From contig JAQUAF010000006.1 of assembly GCA_028687435.1 (NCBI GenBank), forward strand, positions 62,001 to 126,000: a stretch of 64,000 bases of DNA, given 5' to 3'. This stretch comes from Verrucomicrobiia bacterium. GTDB taxonomy: Bacteria; Verrucomicrobiota; Verrucomicrobiia; JABWAM01. Position numbers and translations under genes: made by a program. The notes under the pieces are model-generated. The model was not told where the DNA came from, ran no database searches, and was given only the letters and a program-made list of their open reading frames with translations. Below, in pieces: positions 45,743 through 54,272 of this stretch; the first letter of the stretch is position 1; every line of letters begins with the position of its first letter.

Positions 45743-48702
45743 TTTCCTTCCCCAAGCAATTTCAGGATGCGATTTTCCACCCGCAGGGTGCCGGCCGCGG
45801 ACGAACCCGCCGCCAGCAGGACTTTGCATCCCGAGGCAAAAGCGCCGTCGTTTAATTCGAGAACGCCATAATCCTCCCCCGGATAGGCAAAACAAACCGT
45901 GGTCAGGCCTTTGTCGCGCAATTGGGCGGCAACACGATTGGTTTCCGGATTTCCCACCACAATCAGATGCCGGCCTTGGACTTCCTTTTCGGAAATTTCA
46001 TCGTCAAAAACAAATTTTCCCCCTTTGAGCGCTCCCGCGATTTTTCTCGCGGCATCCAGTTCCTCCTGCCCGCATTTCCGCCCTGCCGCCACGAGGATAT
46101 CCTGGTTGCCAAGGAACTGGCGCACCTCGTTTTTGCCGGGTTTCATGCGGTGCCGGGTCTGGTCAAGGAATTCCTCCTGTTCTGCCTTGCTGGAGATCAT
46201 CAGGATGACATAACCGGCCTTGGGAATGACCGTTTTGATTTTGATCGAGCCGTCTTTGACATGGTCCATCCGGTTGAATTTTTGATCCATCACCGCATAA
46301 TCCCCGTCCGGCATTCCTCCCACGGTGATTTCCACGGGATGATCCTTTGTGTCCGCGGGATCCAGGATATCCATCACGGTCACAAAATGGCAGGTGGGCG
46401 TCCTGGCATTGCGAAAGACAAGATGTTCGCCCGTCTTCATGCCGCTGACTTCCACCGTTTTTTTCATGCCTGCCCAGTTCAGAAATCCCCGCATAAGCCG
46501 CCGGTAAAAGTCCAGGCGGGCCTCGTCGGCAAACCCCCTTGCTCTTGAGGTGTGGCAGGAACCATGAGGTATGCCGAAATAACCCGGCGTCCAGGTCCAC
46601 ATGGGAAAAATGTTGCTGTCATACCCTTGCCAGTATTCCCAGCCCAGGTTGAAACCCACGGTCATGGCCTTGTATTTCTGTCCATCGTACAGGGTAACCG
46701 CCGGGGATCCGTCATCATACACCGCCATGACCCTGGCGTCGCCGGATGGCTGAAGCTGTTTATAGAAGCCCGGGACCAATCCTTGCGCGCCTTTTACGGT
46801 GAGGTCGCAAAGATTGCCGCGATATTTTGGATCATTGATCACGGCTTTGTCCCTCCATTTCACGTCAAACTCAAACGGCGGTTTGACATATCGCACCAAC
46901 CCCGCCCAAAGGGGTTGTTCCTCGTCTTTTTTGATCAAGGCAAACGGGCATTGTTCCTTTTTCACCAGCAACGAGGGCCGGATTTTGTCTCCGCCAAAAT
47001 CGGTCTTCACAATGTCGAGCAGGAGATTATGTTGCTGTTCCCGTCCGCACCAATCCTGGGTGGCGGAAGCGGCGTCCACCAGAATGGCAACGCCCTTTTC
47101 AGCCAGCTTGCCAATGTTTTCCACGGTTTTGGAGGACAAACGGGGTTGCGAACTGATGATCAACGCCTTGTAATGGAATTTTTCGGGATCCAGATCCTCC
47201 TGCTCCACAAAGACACTGTGAAATCCAAGTTCGCGCAAAAGCATCTGGATGGGCGCCGCCATGATTCCCTGGTAATGCTCCTCCCAGGCCCATAGGACCG
47301 CCACGTCTTCATTGGCAAAATCGCTGGTCACCAGATGCCGCCCGAAATCCTGCAATACGCGATAGGCCCTTTTGACCGGCGCAAACCGTTCCATGTTGAT
47401 CTGTTTGATCTTCGGGCTGTAAATGCCGTCCCGCAGCCCGAGCGATCCGCCATAATTGGTGAACTGGCTGTCCGGCACGTCGTACCACGCTTCGATCTGG
47501 GAAACCATCCCATAGAGCGCCGCCATGATTTCCATTCGCTCAAGGTCTTCTCCTGTGGCAAAGCCCGGGGCGCTGACCCATTTCAGGTGTTCTCCGCCGA
47601 GATTCACGCAGGCCGGTTTTTTGCCCAGCGCCGAATGGGTTTGGTTCAGCATGATGTCATACATGACCAGTTCCGCCGGGACAAGTTTGCCGCCAAAAAT
47701 GATCGCGTTGGCCGCGTCCACCATGCCGAAATCAAGGTGTCGGTTGATGTCGCAACTGGCCGCCGATCCCATCCGCTCGCGAACATTCAGCCAGCTTAAG
47801 TAACCATTGGCGGTTCCCATGACATCGGGATCCGCGGTTTTCAACGCAGCCATGACCTCGCCGATGAAACCGTGAAAGGCGTCGCGGCGGAATTGCAGCC
47901 AGCACATCCAATGGGCTTTGTTCACCTTTTTGAAGATTTCGGTTTCGTCGTCAAGGCGGTACATATCGGGCCACTTGCCGTTGGTTTTCACCCGCGCCTG
48001 CGGCAGATCGATTTCCTCCAGGGTTTTATATTCGGAAAGCCAATCCTTGTTGAGCTCCGACACGCCGCCATATTTTTTGACAAGCCATTCCGTCCAGGCT
48101 TTCCGGCAATGTTTGCAATGACAAATCCATTCCTCGTTGAAATGCATGCTCCAATTCGGCTCATTGAAGATCCCGGCGATCTTTTTTCCGTTGATCCTGA
48201 GATTGGCGTTGCAATCCTTCACATGGGGGACTTGCGACAACAGTATTTCCCTGGAAGCCTTGCGATAATCCGGATTATTATAACAGCGGCGCGAGGGAAT
48301 GACGATCTCCCGGCCCGATTCCGTCACGAAGGTGGACCATGCCTTGACCCTGGCCGAGCCCTTTTCCCCTTCCAGTTTGGGATTGTCAAACATATACAAG
48401 GTTTCCTTGCGCGACGACTTCTGTTCCCCCCGCGCATATTTTTCAAAATCTTCGACAGATTTCTTCAAAAGGCTTATATTGCCATTCTCGTCTTGGACAA
48501 ACTTGAAATTACTCCAGCGATTTATGCCGATAGTTCCCATGTTATAAGCCTGCCGCCGGTATTCTTCGCCGCAGAAGGCCCCACAGGTTCCCAGTGGAAA
48601 ATCATCCATGTTGGTGGTGAATTCCCTGGGATGGGCGCCCGCCTTGCCAAGGAAAAAGGCAAGCATGAGGATGATTGTAATCGAACATGGAGAGGGTTTC
48701 AT
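45739..48702 (-). CDS. Secreted GH42-like glycoside hydrolase (paralogue A)
   Basis: A 987-aa protein, paralogue of the one at 40609. Start ATG 48702 gives a signal peptide (MKPSPCSITIILMLAFFLG, cleaved near AGA-HPR); the extra 13 residues upstream would spoil it. Matching segments run along its length: NMDDFPLGTCGAFCGEEYRR, IAGIFNEPNWSMHFNEEW (acid/base Glu), CHCKHCRKAWTEWLVKKYGG, ELNKDWLSEYKTLEEIDLP, and the VLWAWEEHYQGIMAAPI start of the middle domain. The C-terminal HLIVVGNPETNRVAAQL region is also shared. Strong DNA identity between the two genes points to a recent duplication. Confidence 0.85.
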   Translation of the reverse strand: MKPSPCSITIILMLAFFLGKAGAHPREFTTNMDDFPLGTCGAFCGEEYRRQAYNMGTIGINRWSNFKFVQDENGNISLLKKSVEDFEKYARGEQKSSRKETLYMFDNPKLEGEKGSARVKAWSTFVTESGREIVIPSRRCYNNPDYRKASREILLSQVPHVKDCNANLRINGKKIAGIFNEPNWSMHFNEEWICHCKHCRKAWTEWLVKKYGGVSELNKDWLSEYKTLEEIDLPQARVKTNGKWPDMYRLDDETEIFKKVNKAHWMCWLQFRRDAFHGFIGEVMAALKTADPDVMGTANGYLSWLNVRERMGSAASCDINRHLDFGMVDAANAIIFGGKLVPAELVMYDIMLNQTHSALGKKPACVNLGGEHLKWVSAPGFATGEDLERMEIMAALYGMVSQIEAWYDVPDSQFTNYGGSLGLRDGIYSPKIKQINMERFAPVKRAYRVLQDFGRHLVTSDFANEDVAVLWAWEEHYQGIMAAPIQMLLRELGFHSVFVEQEDLDPEKFHYKALIISSQPRLSSKTVENIGKLAEKGVAILVDAASATQDWCGREQQHNLLLDIVKTDFGGDKIRPSLLVKKEQCPFALIKKDEEQPLWAGLVRYVKPPFEFDVKWRDKAVINDPKYRGNLCDLTVKGAQGLVPGFYKQLQPSGDARVMAVYDDGSPAVTLYDGQKYKAMTVGFNLGWEYWQGYDSNIFPMWTWTPGYFGIPHGSCHTSRARGFADEARLDFYRRLMRGFLNWAGMKKTVEVSGMKTGEHLVFRNARTPTCHFVTVMDILDPADTKDHPVEITVGGMPDGDYAVMDQKFNRMDHVKDGSIKIKTVIPKAGYVILMISSKAEQEEFLDQTRHRMKPGKNEVRQFLGNQDILVAAGRKCGQEELDAARKIAGALKGGKFVFDDEISEKEVQGRHLIVVGNPETNRVAAQLRDKGLTTVCFAYPGEDYGVLELNDGAFASGCKVLLAAGSSAAGTLRVENRILKLLGEGK

Positions 48703-48785
48703 TTTTTGCCAAGGTTCAAGTTGTCTGCGCAAAATTTTCAAGGATGCGGTTTGTCGAATATCACCAACGTTTGACCGGAGGATGT

Positions 48786-48879
48786 GGCGGTGCGGGAGCC
48801 CCGGCCTGCGTGGCCATAGCCACTACGGCGTGGCGACGGCCCGCCCTCCATTATTTCACCATGCCATGGAGCCCCGCCA
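48786..48879. repeat. REP-like element, long form with altered right arm
   Basis: GGCGGTGCGGGAGCCCCGGC, the internal CTGCGTGGCCATAGCCACTA segment, then CCGCCCTCCATT and a right end that reads ATGGAGCCCCGCC instead of the usual mirrored arm. It shares the internal segment with the copy at 13627, which sits 35 kb away. Confidence 0.75.
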
Positions 48880-48916
48880 TCTTTGAGAAGATGATCCATC
48901 CCCCCGAGGCGATCTC

Positions 48917-49570
48917 CTACCGGTAGGCGCCAAGATAGGTTGTCAAATCCCACACTGGATATCCGGTGCCGTCGTTGACAGGCCACATGGTTCCGTATTT
49001 CAAATATTCCACATGACCGTCAACAAAACAGACCATGCTTCCGCCGGCATGGCGGTTCTGGTCAAAGTAGTAAGTCCGGATCACTTCGAACTGAAATGAG
49101 CTTTCCCCAAACATGATCGTTTTTTCCGGAAAAGGAACCTGTCCCAGAAATCCGCCTCCAAATTTGTTGTTCGGTTCAGTCATCAGATAAGAATTTGAGG
49201 CGTAGCCATTCTGCGGGCCGCCGCCGGTGAATGCGGAGCCGTCGGAGCTTTTCCCCGCCGGGCACTTTAATTTTGAGGTATCGATATTGTAAGGCTTGAG
49301 TCCGCCCCCCCACCATCCCCGGAAGCCGCCGCCATAATAAACCGGCAGGTGATCCTCGTGTTCGCCGGCGTACATCAAACTGGCGGCGCCGTATTGCTTC
49401 AGGTTGTTCATGCAGGTTATCTGCCTGGCTTTTTCCCGGACGCCCTTCAAAGCCACCAAAAGCTGGGCGGCCAAGACGGACAAAATGGCAATCACCGTCA
49501 ATAACTCGACCATGGTGAAGGCGCAGGATGTTGAAGCCATGATTTTTAAATGGAAAAAGGGCTTTTTCAT
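48917..49570 (-). CDS. Type IV pseudopilin-like protein (prepilin N-terminus)
   Basis: A 217-aa protein. ATG 49570 overlaps the stop of the regulator gene (ATGA), but ATG 49540 (MASTSCAFTMVELL) is also possible. The N-terminus FTMVELLTVIAILSVLAAQL is a class III prepilin signal and hydrophobic helix with the Glu at +5. The C-terminal part has QNRHAGGSMVCFVDGHVEYL, the G-x-DGH motif typical of the numerous pseudopilin-like proteins of Lentisphaerota/Verrucomicrobiota. It is probably anchored in the inner membrane; its job in this locus is unknown. Its place in the operon suggests that it is part of the same response as the GH42 genes. Confidence 0.87.
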   Translation of the reverse strand: MKKPFFHLKIMASTSCAFTMVELLTVIAILSVLAAQLLVALKGVREKARQITCMNNLKQYGAASLMYAGEHEDHLPVYYGGGFRGWWGGGLKPYNIDTSKLKCPAGKSSDGSAFTGGGPQNGYASNSYLMTEPNNKFGGGFLGQVPFPEKTIMFGESSFQFEVIRTYYFDQNRHAGGSMVCFVDGHVEYLKYGTMWPVNDGTGYPVWDLTTYLGAYR

Positions 49571-50718
49571 GCGCAGACACTCTGCGTTTTGTTTTGCATG
49601 ATGTCGAGCAAGCTGTGCGCCGGCTTGATCTTTCCCCCGATTTTAAGGGGCGGATTTCGGATGTCGCCCCCGGCGATTCTTCTCCACAACATGCCGAGCA
49701 TGATCCGGGCGATTCTCTGGGGCGAAAACTCATAGCGTATCACCGGCATTCCATAATGGTGATCGATCTCTTCGTTGGCCATCGCCATGATCCTCGGCGG
49801 CGCAGCGACGGTCCGTTCAAATAACGCCTCGATGACGCCGCGCGCGACAACATCATCCGGAACAAGCAGGGCATCCGGTCTGGCGTTGGTTTTCCATTGA
49901 TCAATAAGTTCCAGGGTCTTTTGATATGCCGCCAGTTGCAGGGCATCGCCTTTCTCATCAAAAAGCCTCAGTTGGTGAATTTCCACGGGAGGCAGATGAC
50001 ATGATTGCGTGGCGGCCTCGATGCCTTCCAAATCCTGGGGAAAGGGTTTGCCGATGGTGCGCAAATAGACAATCTTGCGGCATCCGTTTTTAGCCAGATG
50101 TTCCACGGATTCCCGGGCAAACCGCTCGTAATCCAGGATCACATCCGATTTATGAAGAAAATCGCCGGTGGTGACGATGGGCAGATGAGGCGCCAGTCGC
50201 GCGGTCTCCCAATCGTCGAGACCGCCCGGAAGCTTGATGATCCCCTTGAACGGATAATGCCGCAGATCATTCGTGAAATGTTCGTAGGCGGGGGATGAAT
50301 CCGCCTCTCGTGTGGCGCGCAGTTCGGTCAAACCATCGTAAACGCGAACGGTCCAATTCGGACCCTTTGCCTTCAGAAGCCCTTCGCGAATGAACTTCAG
50401 CACCGCCCGGTAATAATATGCGGTTTCATCGGTCAGGCTGGGACCGATCAAAACCCCGATGATCGCCTTTTCCTCTTTTGAAGCGACAAATGTTCCCCGC
50501 TTGGGTTTGCGTTCGATCAACTTTTGGGCGGTCAGCTGAACCATGGCCCGTTGAACCGAGTCGTAGCTGATGCCCCACTTTTTGGCCAGTTCCTTGGCCG
50601 GCGGCAATCGGGTGTTGGAGGCAAGATGTCCGGTGTTGATCTGGTTTTCAAAAAACTGAACGATTTGCTGATAAACCGGAACAGCCGTTTGCAAATGCAG
50701 TTCAAAATCGGGTGACAT
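49567..50718 (-). CDS. GntR-helix/LacI-sensor transcriptional regulator
   Basis: A 383-aa protein. Residues about 10-75 are a GntR-type winged helix (VYQQIVQFFENQINTGHL, LPPAKELAKKWGISYDSVQR, LIERKPKRGTFVA). Residues about 85-370 look like a periplasmic-binding-protein sensor of the LacI/PurR kind (IGVLIGPSLTDETAYYYRA, RPDALLVPDDVVARGVIEAL, MPVIRYEFSPQRIARIML). It probably binds a sugar and controls the GH42 locus and itself; a palindrome upstream of its start is a candidate operator. The gene order on the minus strand places it first in the operon. Confidence 0.9.
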   Translation of the reverse strand: MSPDFELHLQTAVPVYQQIVQFFENQINTGHLASNTRLPPAKELAKKWGISYDSVQRAMVQLTAQKLIERKPKRGTFVASKEEKAIIGVLIGPSLTDETAYYYRAVLKFIREGLLKAKGPNWTVRVYDGLTELRATREADSSPAYEHFTNDLRHYPFKGIIKLPGGLDDWETARLAPHLPIVTTGDFLHKSDVILDYERFARESVEHLAKNGCRKIVYLRTIGKPFPQDLEGIEAATQSCHLPPVEIHQLRLFDEKGDALQLAAYQKTLELIDQWKTNARPDALLVPDDVVARGVIEALFERTVAAPPRIMAMANEEIDHHYGMPVIRYEFSPQRIARIMLGMLWRRIAGGDIRNPPLKIGGKIKPAHSLLDIMQNKTQSVCA

Positions 50719-50724
50719 GGTTTT

Positions 50725-50750
50725 GAGGTTCAGGGGTTCAACGGTTCACA
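50725..50750. repeat. GAACC motif run (opposite strand)
   Basis: GAGGTTCAGGGGTTCAACGG followed by TTCACA is the reverse complement of the GAACC runs at 24037 and 27115. It lies in the leader of the regulator gene. Confidence 0.6.
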
Positions 50751-50790
50751 GTTTTCAGCAAATTTGCATTCTTATATAATCCGGTTTAAT

Positions 50791-50810
50791 TGCATTATCA
50801 GTTTAATGCA
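50791..50810. promoter_or_regulatory. Candidate operator, TGCATTA-N6-TAATGCA
   Basis: A perfect 7-bp inverted repeat, TGCATTA TCAGTT TAATGCA, in the 216-bp gap between the divergent regulator and ATPase genes. Its size and symmetry suit a dimeric GntR helix. It overlaps a possible -10 (TAAACT) for the regulator gene, with TTGACA 17 bases upstream on the minus strand (50823-50828), so autoregulation is likely. Confidence 0.55.
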
Positions 50811-50828
50811 GATTATTTGATTTGTCAA
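50800..50828 (-). promoter_or_regulatory. Possible promoter of the GH42/regulator operon
   Basis: Read on the minus strand, TTGACA (50828-50823) is followed after 17 bases by TAAACT (50805-50800), a four-of-six match to the -10 consensus. It sits about 80 bp before the regulator ATG and overlaps the palindromic candidate operator. Confidence 0.4.
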
Positions 50829-50934
50829 ATGGCGCTTCAATTGGATTTTTGTTCGAGGCTTCCAACCTTTGGATTGCCGTTGAGGTGACTCTTCGCTTGA
50901 GGCCATGCGGTTCTGTTGCTGTAATCAGGGGATC

Positions 50935-52332
50935 ATGGCTTCCCAACTGGATTCGTTGCGTCTGGCTCTTGAACATTCGCCGGATAACGTGCCGCTGTTG
51001 CTGCTTTTTGCCGAGGCGTGCGCGGATGAATTCCAGCTTGCGGATGCCCGGAGCGCCTTTGAAAAAGTCCTGAAGAAGGACGTTAAAAATATTGAAGCCA
51101 AAATCGGGCTGGCCCATGTCGCCCAGCTTGAAGGAAAAACTTCCGAGGCGGTGGTGCGGGCGGAGCAACTGATTGGTGAGAATCCGGAACATGCGCCCGC
51201 CTATGTTTTTCTCAGCCGGCTGCTGGCTGGCGAGGGCGATCTGGCGAGGGCCAGATCCCTTTATGACAAGGCATTGTCCCTGGATCGCGGAGTTTCCGAT
51301 CCGGGTTTGGAAAAAACCCTGGCGGGTGTCAAAGCCGGAAATGACGGAGACGATGACTCGTCAAAAAAGAAGGCGGGGATTGCGGCGGGCGGGGATTTCA
51401 TGGAAAGCCGGGAGGAGGACGATTCGCAGCCGCGCGGCGGCGCGGCGTTTGATCTTGGGCTGGCGGATTTTGCGCGTCCCAAGGTGAGTTTTGCGGATGT
51501 TGGTGGCATGGATGAGGTGAAAAAAGAGATCAGGATGAAGATCATTCATCCGCTCCAGCACGCAAATCTTTTCAACGCCTACAATAAAAAAGCCGGGGGA
51601 GGCGTGCTTTTGTACGGTCCCCCCGGTTGCGGCAAAACCCTGATCAGCAAGGCCACCGCCGGCGAGATCAAGGCGAATTTCATCGCGCTCGGTCTTCATC
51701 AGATTCTCGACATGTGGATTGGCAATTCGGAAAAACACATGCACGAGGTGTTCCAACTGGCGCGTCAAAATGCGCCATGCGTCCTTTTCTTTGACGAGGT
51801 GGATGCCTTTGCCGCCGACCGGCGCGATCTCCGCCAGAGCGCCGGACGGAATCTGATCAACCAGTTTTTGAGCGAGATGGATGGTTCCGATTCCCAAAAC
51901 GACGGGGTGCTTATTCTGGGCGCGACCAACGCGCCGTGGCATATTGATCCGGCCTTTCGCAGGCCGGGGCGTTTCGACCGCGCGCTTTTTGTTCCGCCGC
52001 CCGATGACGGCGCGCGCGCGGCCATCATCGAGGTGATGGCCCGCCAAAAGCCCATGGGCGAACTGGATGCCTGCGCCCTGGCCCGGAAAACCGCGGGGTT
52101 CAGCGGCGCCGACTTGAAGGCGGTTTTTGATCTTGCCACCGAGGATGCCTTGGAACGGGCCATGGAGACAGGAAAGGTGATACCGCTTGTGACCAAAGAC
52201 CTGGTCAAGGCCGCCGCGAAACACAAGCCGACCACAAAAGCCTGGTTTGAAAGCGCAAAAAACTATGCCATGTATGCGAACCAGTCCGGTTTTTACGACG
52301 AGGTGTTGAAACATCTCGGACTGTTCAAATAA
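50935..52332 (+). CDS. TPR-AAA+ ATPase (meiotic-clade/Vps4-like)
   Basis: Start ATG 50935 (MASQLDSLRLALEHSPDN) is preferred over 50905. The 465-aa product has N-terminal TPR helices (about 1-135), an acidic linker (DGDDDSSKKK, ESREEDDSQP), and a single AAA domain from about 180: VSFADVGGMDEVKKEI, Walker A GPPGCGKT, pore-loop-like DMWIGNSEKHMHEVF, Walker B CVLFFDEVDAF, sensor 1 ILGATNAPWHIDPAF, arginine fingers FRRPGRFDR, and GFSGADLKAVFDLATEDALE as the C-domain. The layout resembles Vps4/katanin-type or CDC48-like bacterial ATPases. The next gene is 17 bp away and is also TPR-rich, so they probably work together. Confidence 0.9.
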   Translation: MASQLDSLRLALEHSPDNVPLLLLFAEACADEFQLADARSAFEKVLKKDVKNIEAKIGLAHVAQLEGKTSEAVVRAEQLIGENPEHAPAYVFLSRLLAGEGDLARARSLYDKALSLDRGVSDPGLEKTLAGVKAGNDGDDDSSKKKAGIAAGGDFMESREEDDSQPRGGAAFDLGLADFARPKVSFADVGGMDEVKKEIRMKIIHPLQHANLFNAYNKKAGGGVLLYGPPGCGKTLISKATAGEIKANFIALGLHQILDMWIGNSEKHMHEVFQLARQNAPCVLFFDEVDAFAADRRDLRQSAGRNLINQFLSEMDGSDSQNDGVLILGATNAPWHIDPAFRRPGRFDRALFVPPPDDGARAAIIEVMARQKPMGELDACALARKTAGFSGADLKAVFDLATEDALERAMETGKVIPLVTKDLVKAAAKHKPTTKAWFESAKNYAMYANQSGFYDEVLKHLGLFK

Positions 52333-52349
52333 ATCGCCGGAAATGCGCC

Positions 52350-53654
52350 ATGAATGAAACCGATGAAATCCCGGATTTGACGCAATGCATGATGCGGGCG
52401 CGTTCCTTGATGGAACACAGCCGCTATGCGGACGCTGCGGAATGGCTGCAGCGGGGGCTGCAGATGAGGCCGGATGACGCCGCTTGTCATTCGTTGCTGG
52501 CCGCCTGCCTGATCAATCTGGAAGGCAGGGAACAACAGGCGGTGACGGTCGCGCGGCGGGGGGTGGAACTGGAACCGGAGGAGTCCTTTGCCCATGCCAT
52601 TTTTGCGCTGGCGCTGGCGCGTTCGGCCAAGGACGGTCAGAATTCCGTCATTCAAGAGGCCTTGGTGGAGGCGCAGGAGTCGGTTCGATTGGATCCCGAC
52701 AGCGATTTTGCGCAGACGACCATGGCCCAGATGCTTATCCGGTTGCGCCGTTGGAATGAGGCGGAGATTGCGTCGCGCAAGGCCCTGGAGTTGGATCCGG
52801 AGGATGCCGCCGCTGCGGAATTGCTTTCCATCTGTTTGCTCCATGAGGGCAAGCATGAGGACAACGACCAGCTTGTCCAGTATCAGCTCCAAAAAAACGC
52901 CGAAAACGACAGCGCCCATTCAGCCGCAGGCTGGAACGCGCTCAGGAAGGGGGATTACCGCAAGGCAAACGGGCATTTTCTGGAAGCCTTACGATTGAAT
53001 CCCATGCATGAGGGGGCGCGGCAGGGGTTGGTGGAAAGCTATCGTGCTCGGTCGTTTTTTTATCGGAATCTGTTGCGGTTCGACGCGTTTCTCAACCGCC
53101 TGACAGCCGGAAGACAGATGGCTTTCTGGCTGGGGGGGTACGTGATTTACCGGCTGCTTTACGGGGTTCTTTCAAAAACAGCCCCATGGCTCGCGTCGAT
53201 TTTGGTGGGGTCCTGGCTTGTGTTGGTGTTTTGGTCCGCGCTGGCCCGCGGATTGAGTTCGCTTGCGCTGCTTTTTGACCGGTATGCGCGGCGAAGCCTG
53301 ATGACGCGGGAAAAATGGGAAGGCGTGGTGGTGGGAGGAATGGCGGTATTGGCGCTTGTTTTTTTGACGGCTTCCTGGGTGGTTGCGCCGGGATTGCGAC
53401 TGTTTGCCCTGTGCATTTTCATTGGGGCGATTCCGGCCGCTTCCGCCTTCACCAATGACCATTATATCGGCAAATGGTTTTATTGGGCCGTGGCGGTGTT
53501 TTGTATTTTATGCGCGTTTTATCCTGTGGCGGCCCTGGGCGCGCTCTGGGCCTTTGGCGTCAGATTTCCCATGACCTCCCAAATCATGCTCTGCGGCATC
53601 TATACCGCCGTGGCCTTCACGTTTGTCCGCTTTTTTGGAATTGGTTACCGCTGA
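52350..53654 (+). CDS. TPR protein with C-terminal membrane domain
   Basis: A 434-aa protein. Residues about 10-235 are TPR-type repeats (YADAAEWLQRGLQMRPDDAA, NEAEIASRKALELDPEDAAA, ANGHFLEALRLNPMHEGARQ). Residues about 255-430 hold some six hydrophobic helices (e.g. FWLGGYVIYRLLYGVL, ASILVGSWLVLVFWSALA, GGMAVLALVFLTASWVV, IMLCGIYTAVAFTFVRFFG). It looks like a membrane anchor exposing TPRs to the cytoplasm, a plausible partner or recruiter for the AAA+ ATPase encoded just upstream. No name is known to me. Confidence 0.83.
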   Translation: MNETDEIPDLTQCMMRARSLMEHSRYADAAEWLQRGLQMRPDDAACHSLLAACLINLEGREQQAVTVARRGVELEPEESFAHAIFALALARSAKDGQNSVIQEALVEAQESVRLDPDSDFAQTTMAQMLIRLRRWNEAEIASRKALELDPEDAAAAELLSICLLHEGKHEDNDQLVQYQLQKNAENDSAHSAAGWNALRKGDYRKANGHFLEALRLNPMHEGARQGLVESYRARSFFYRNLLRFDAFLNRLTAGRQMAFWLGGYVIYRLLYGVLSKTAPWLASILVGSWLVLVFWSALARGLSSLALLFDRYARRSLMTREKWEGVVVGGMAVLALVFLTASWVVAPGLRLFALCIFIGAIPAASAFTNDHYIGKWFYWAVAVFCILCAFYPVAALGALWAFGVRFPMTSQIMLCGIYTAVAFTFVRFFGIGYR

Positions 53655-53742
53655 AAACGCACGTTTTCGAAGCTTCTTCCCTGATCATGTAAACAAATAG
53701 GAGATGGGGCTCCTGCCCATAGGTGTTAGCTTAAGAGATGGC

Positions 53743-53793
53743 CCTCAATGTCATTGCGAGGAATCCGGCCTGGCGGATGACGAAGCAATCTCC
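53743..53793. repeat. Left arm of the TCATTGCGAGG/GACGAAGCAATC repeat
   Basis: CCTCAATGTCATTGCGAGGA-ATCCGGCCTGGCGGAT-GACGAAGCAATCTCC, 88 bases after the TPR gene stop. The outer 20 and inner 14 bases are shared with the right arm. Confidence 0.75.
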
Positions 53794-53906
53794 AGATTCT
53801 TAATCTCAGCTTTTTGCGATTCGCTTTATTCTCCTCTGAATAAAAATGAAAAATTGGCCATTTCGCGAAATTATGGGATGGCTCTGAAACCAATGGATGC
53901 TTATGG

Positions 53907-54194
53907 TTATAGCGTTTCAGCAAGGTCATTCCAGTCGGGATTCAGCGAATTCACCAAGTCGAGTTTCTTCCGTCGTGATCCCGCTTTGATTTGTTTTTCC
54001 CGAGCGATGGCGGTTTGCGGATCATCGAATATCTCATAATAGACCAGTTTGGTTACATGGTAGCGCCGGGTGAAGGCGCTTCCCGATTGATCCCGGTGTT
54101 CATTTACCCGTCGCAAAAGGTTGTTGGTCACACCCGCGTAAAGGACACGGTTGTCCTTGTTGGTCATGATATAAATAAAATATGCAGTGGACAT
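53907..54194 (-). CDS. GIY-YIG nuclease domain protein
   Basis: ATG 54194 (MSTAYFIYIMTNKDNRVLY) is preferred over ATG 54215. The 95-aa product has the nuclease motif YFIYIMTNKDNRVLYAGVT (the second tyrosine motif variant YAG for YIG), NNLLRRVNEHR with the catalytic arginine, and KQIKAGSRRKKLDLVNSLNP near the end, which is the UPF0213/DUF4357-like small stand-alone type. Such proteins are single-domain nucleases of unclear role. The flanking inverted repeats suggest that it may act on them. Confidence 0.86.
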   Translation of the reverse strand: MSTAYFIYIMTNKDNRVLYAGVTNNLLRRVNEHRDQSGSAFTRRYHVTKLVYYEIFDDPQTAIAREKQIKAGSRRKKLDLVNSLNPDWNDLAETL

Positions 54195-54272
54195 GGACTT
54201 GAGATGCTTCAGCACTTTACTGCCCGTTCCGGATGATTGCGAGACCGTCTTGGCGGTTTCAAATGGAGGGAC

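Noticed and set aside
47872..48774. A 300-aa ORF on the plus strand
   Set aside because: Antisense to the second GH42-like gene, which is clearly coding.
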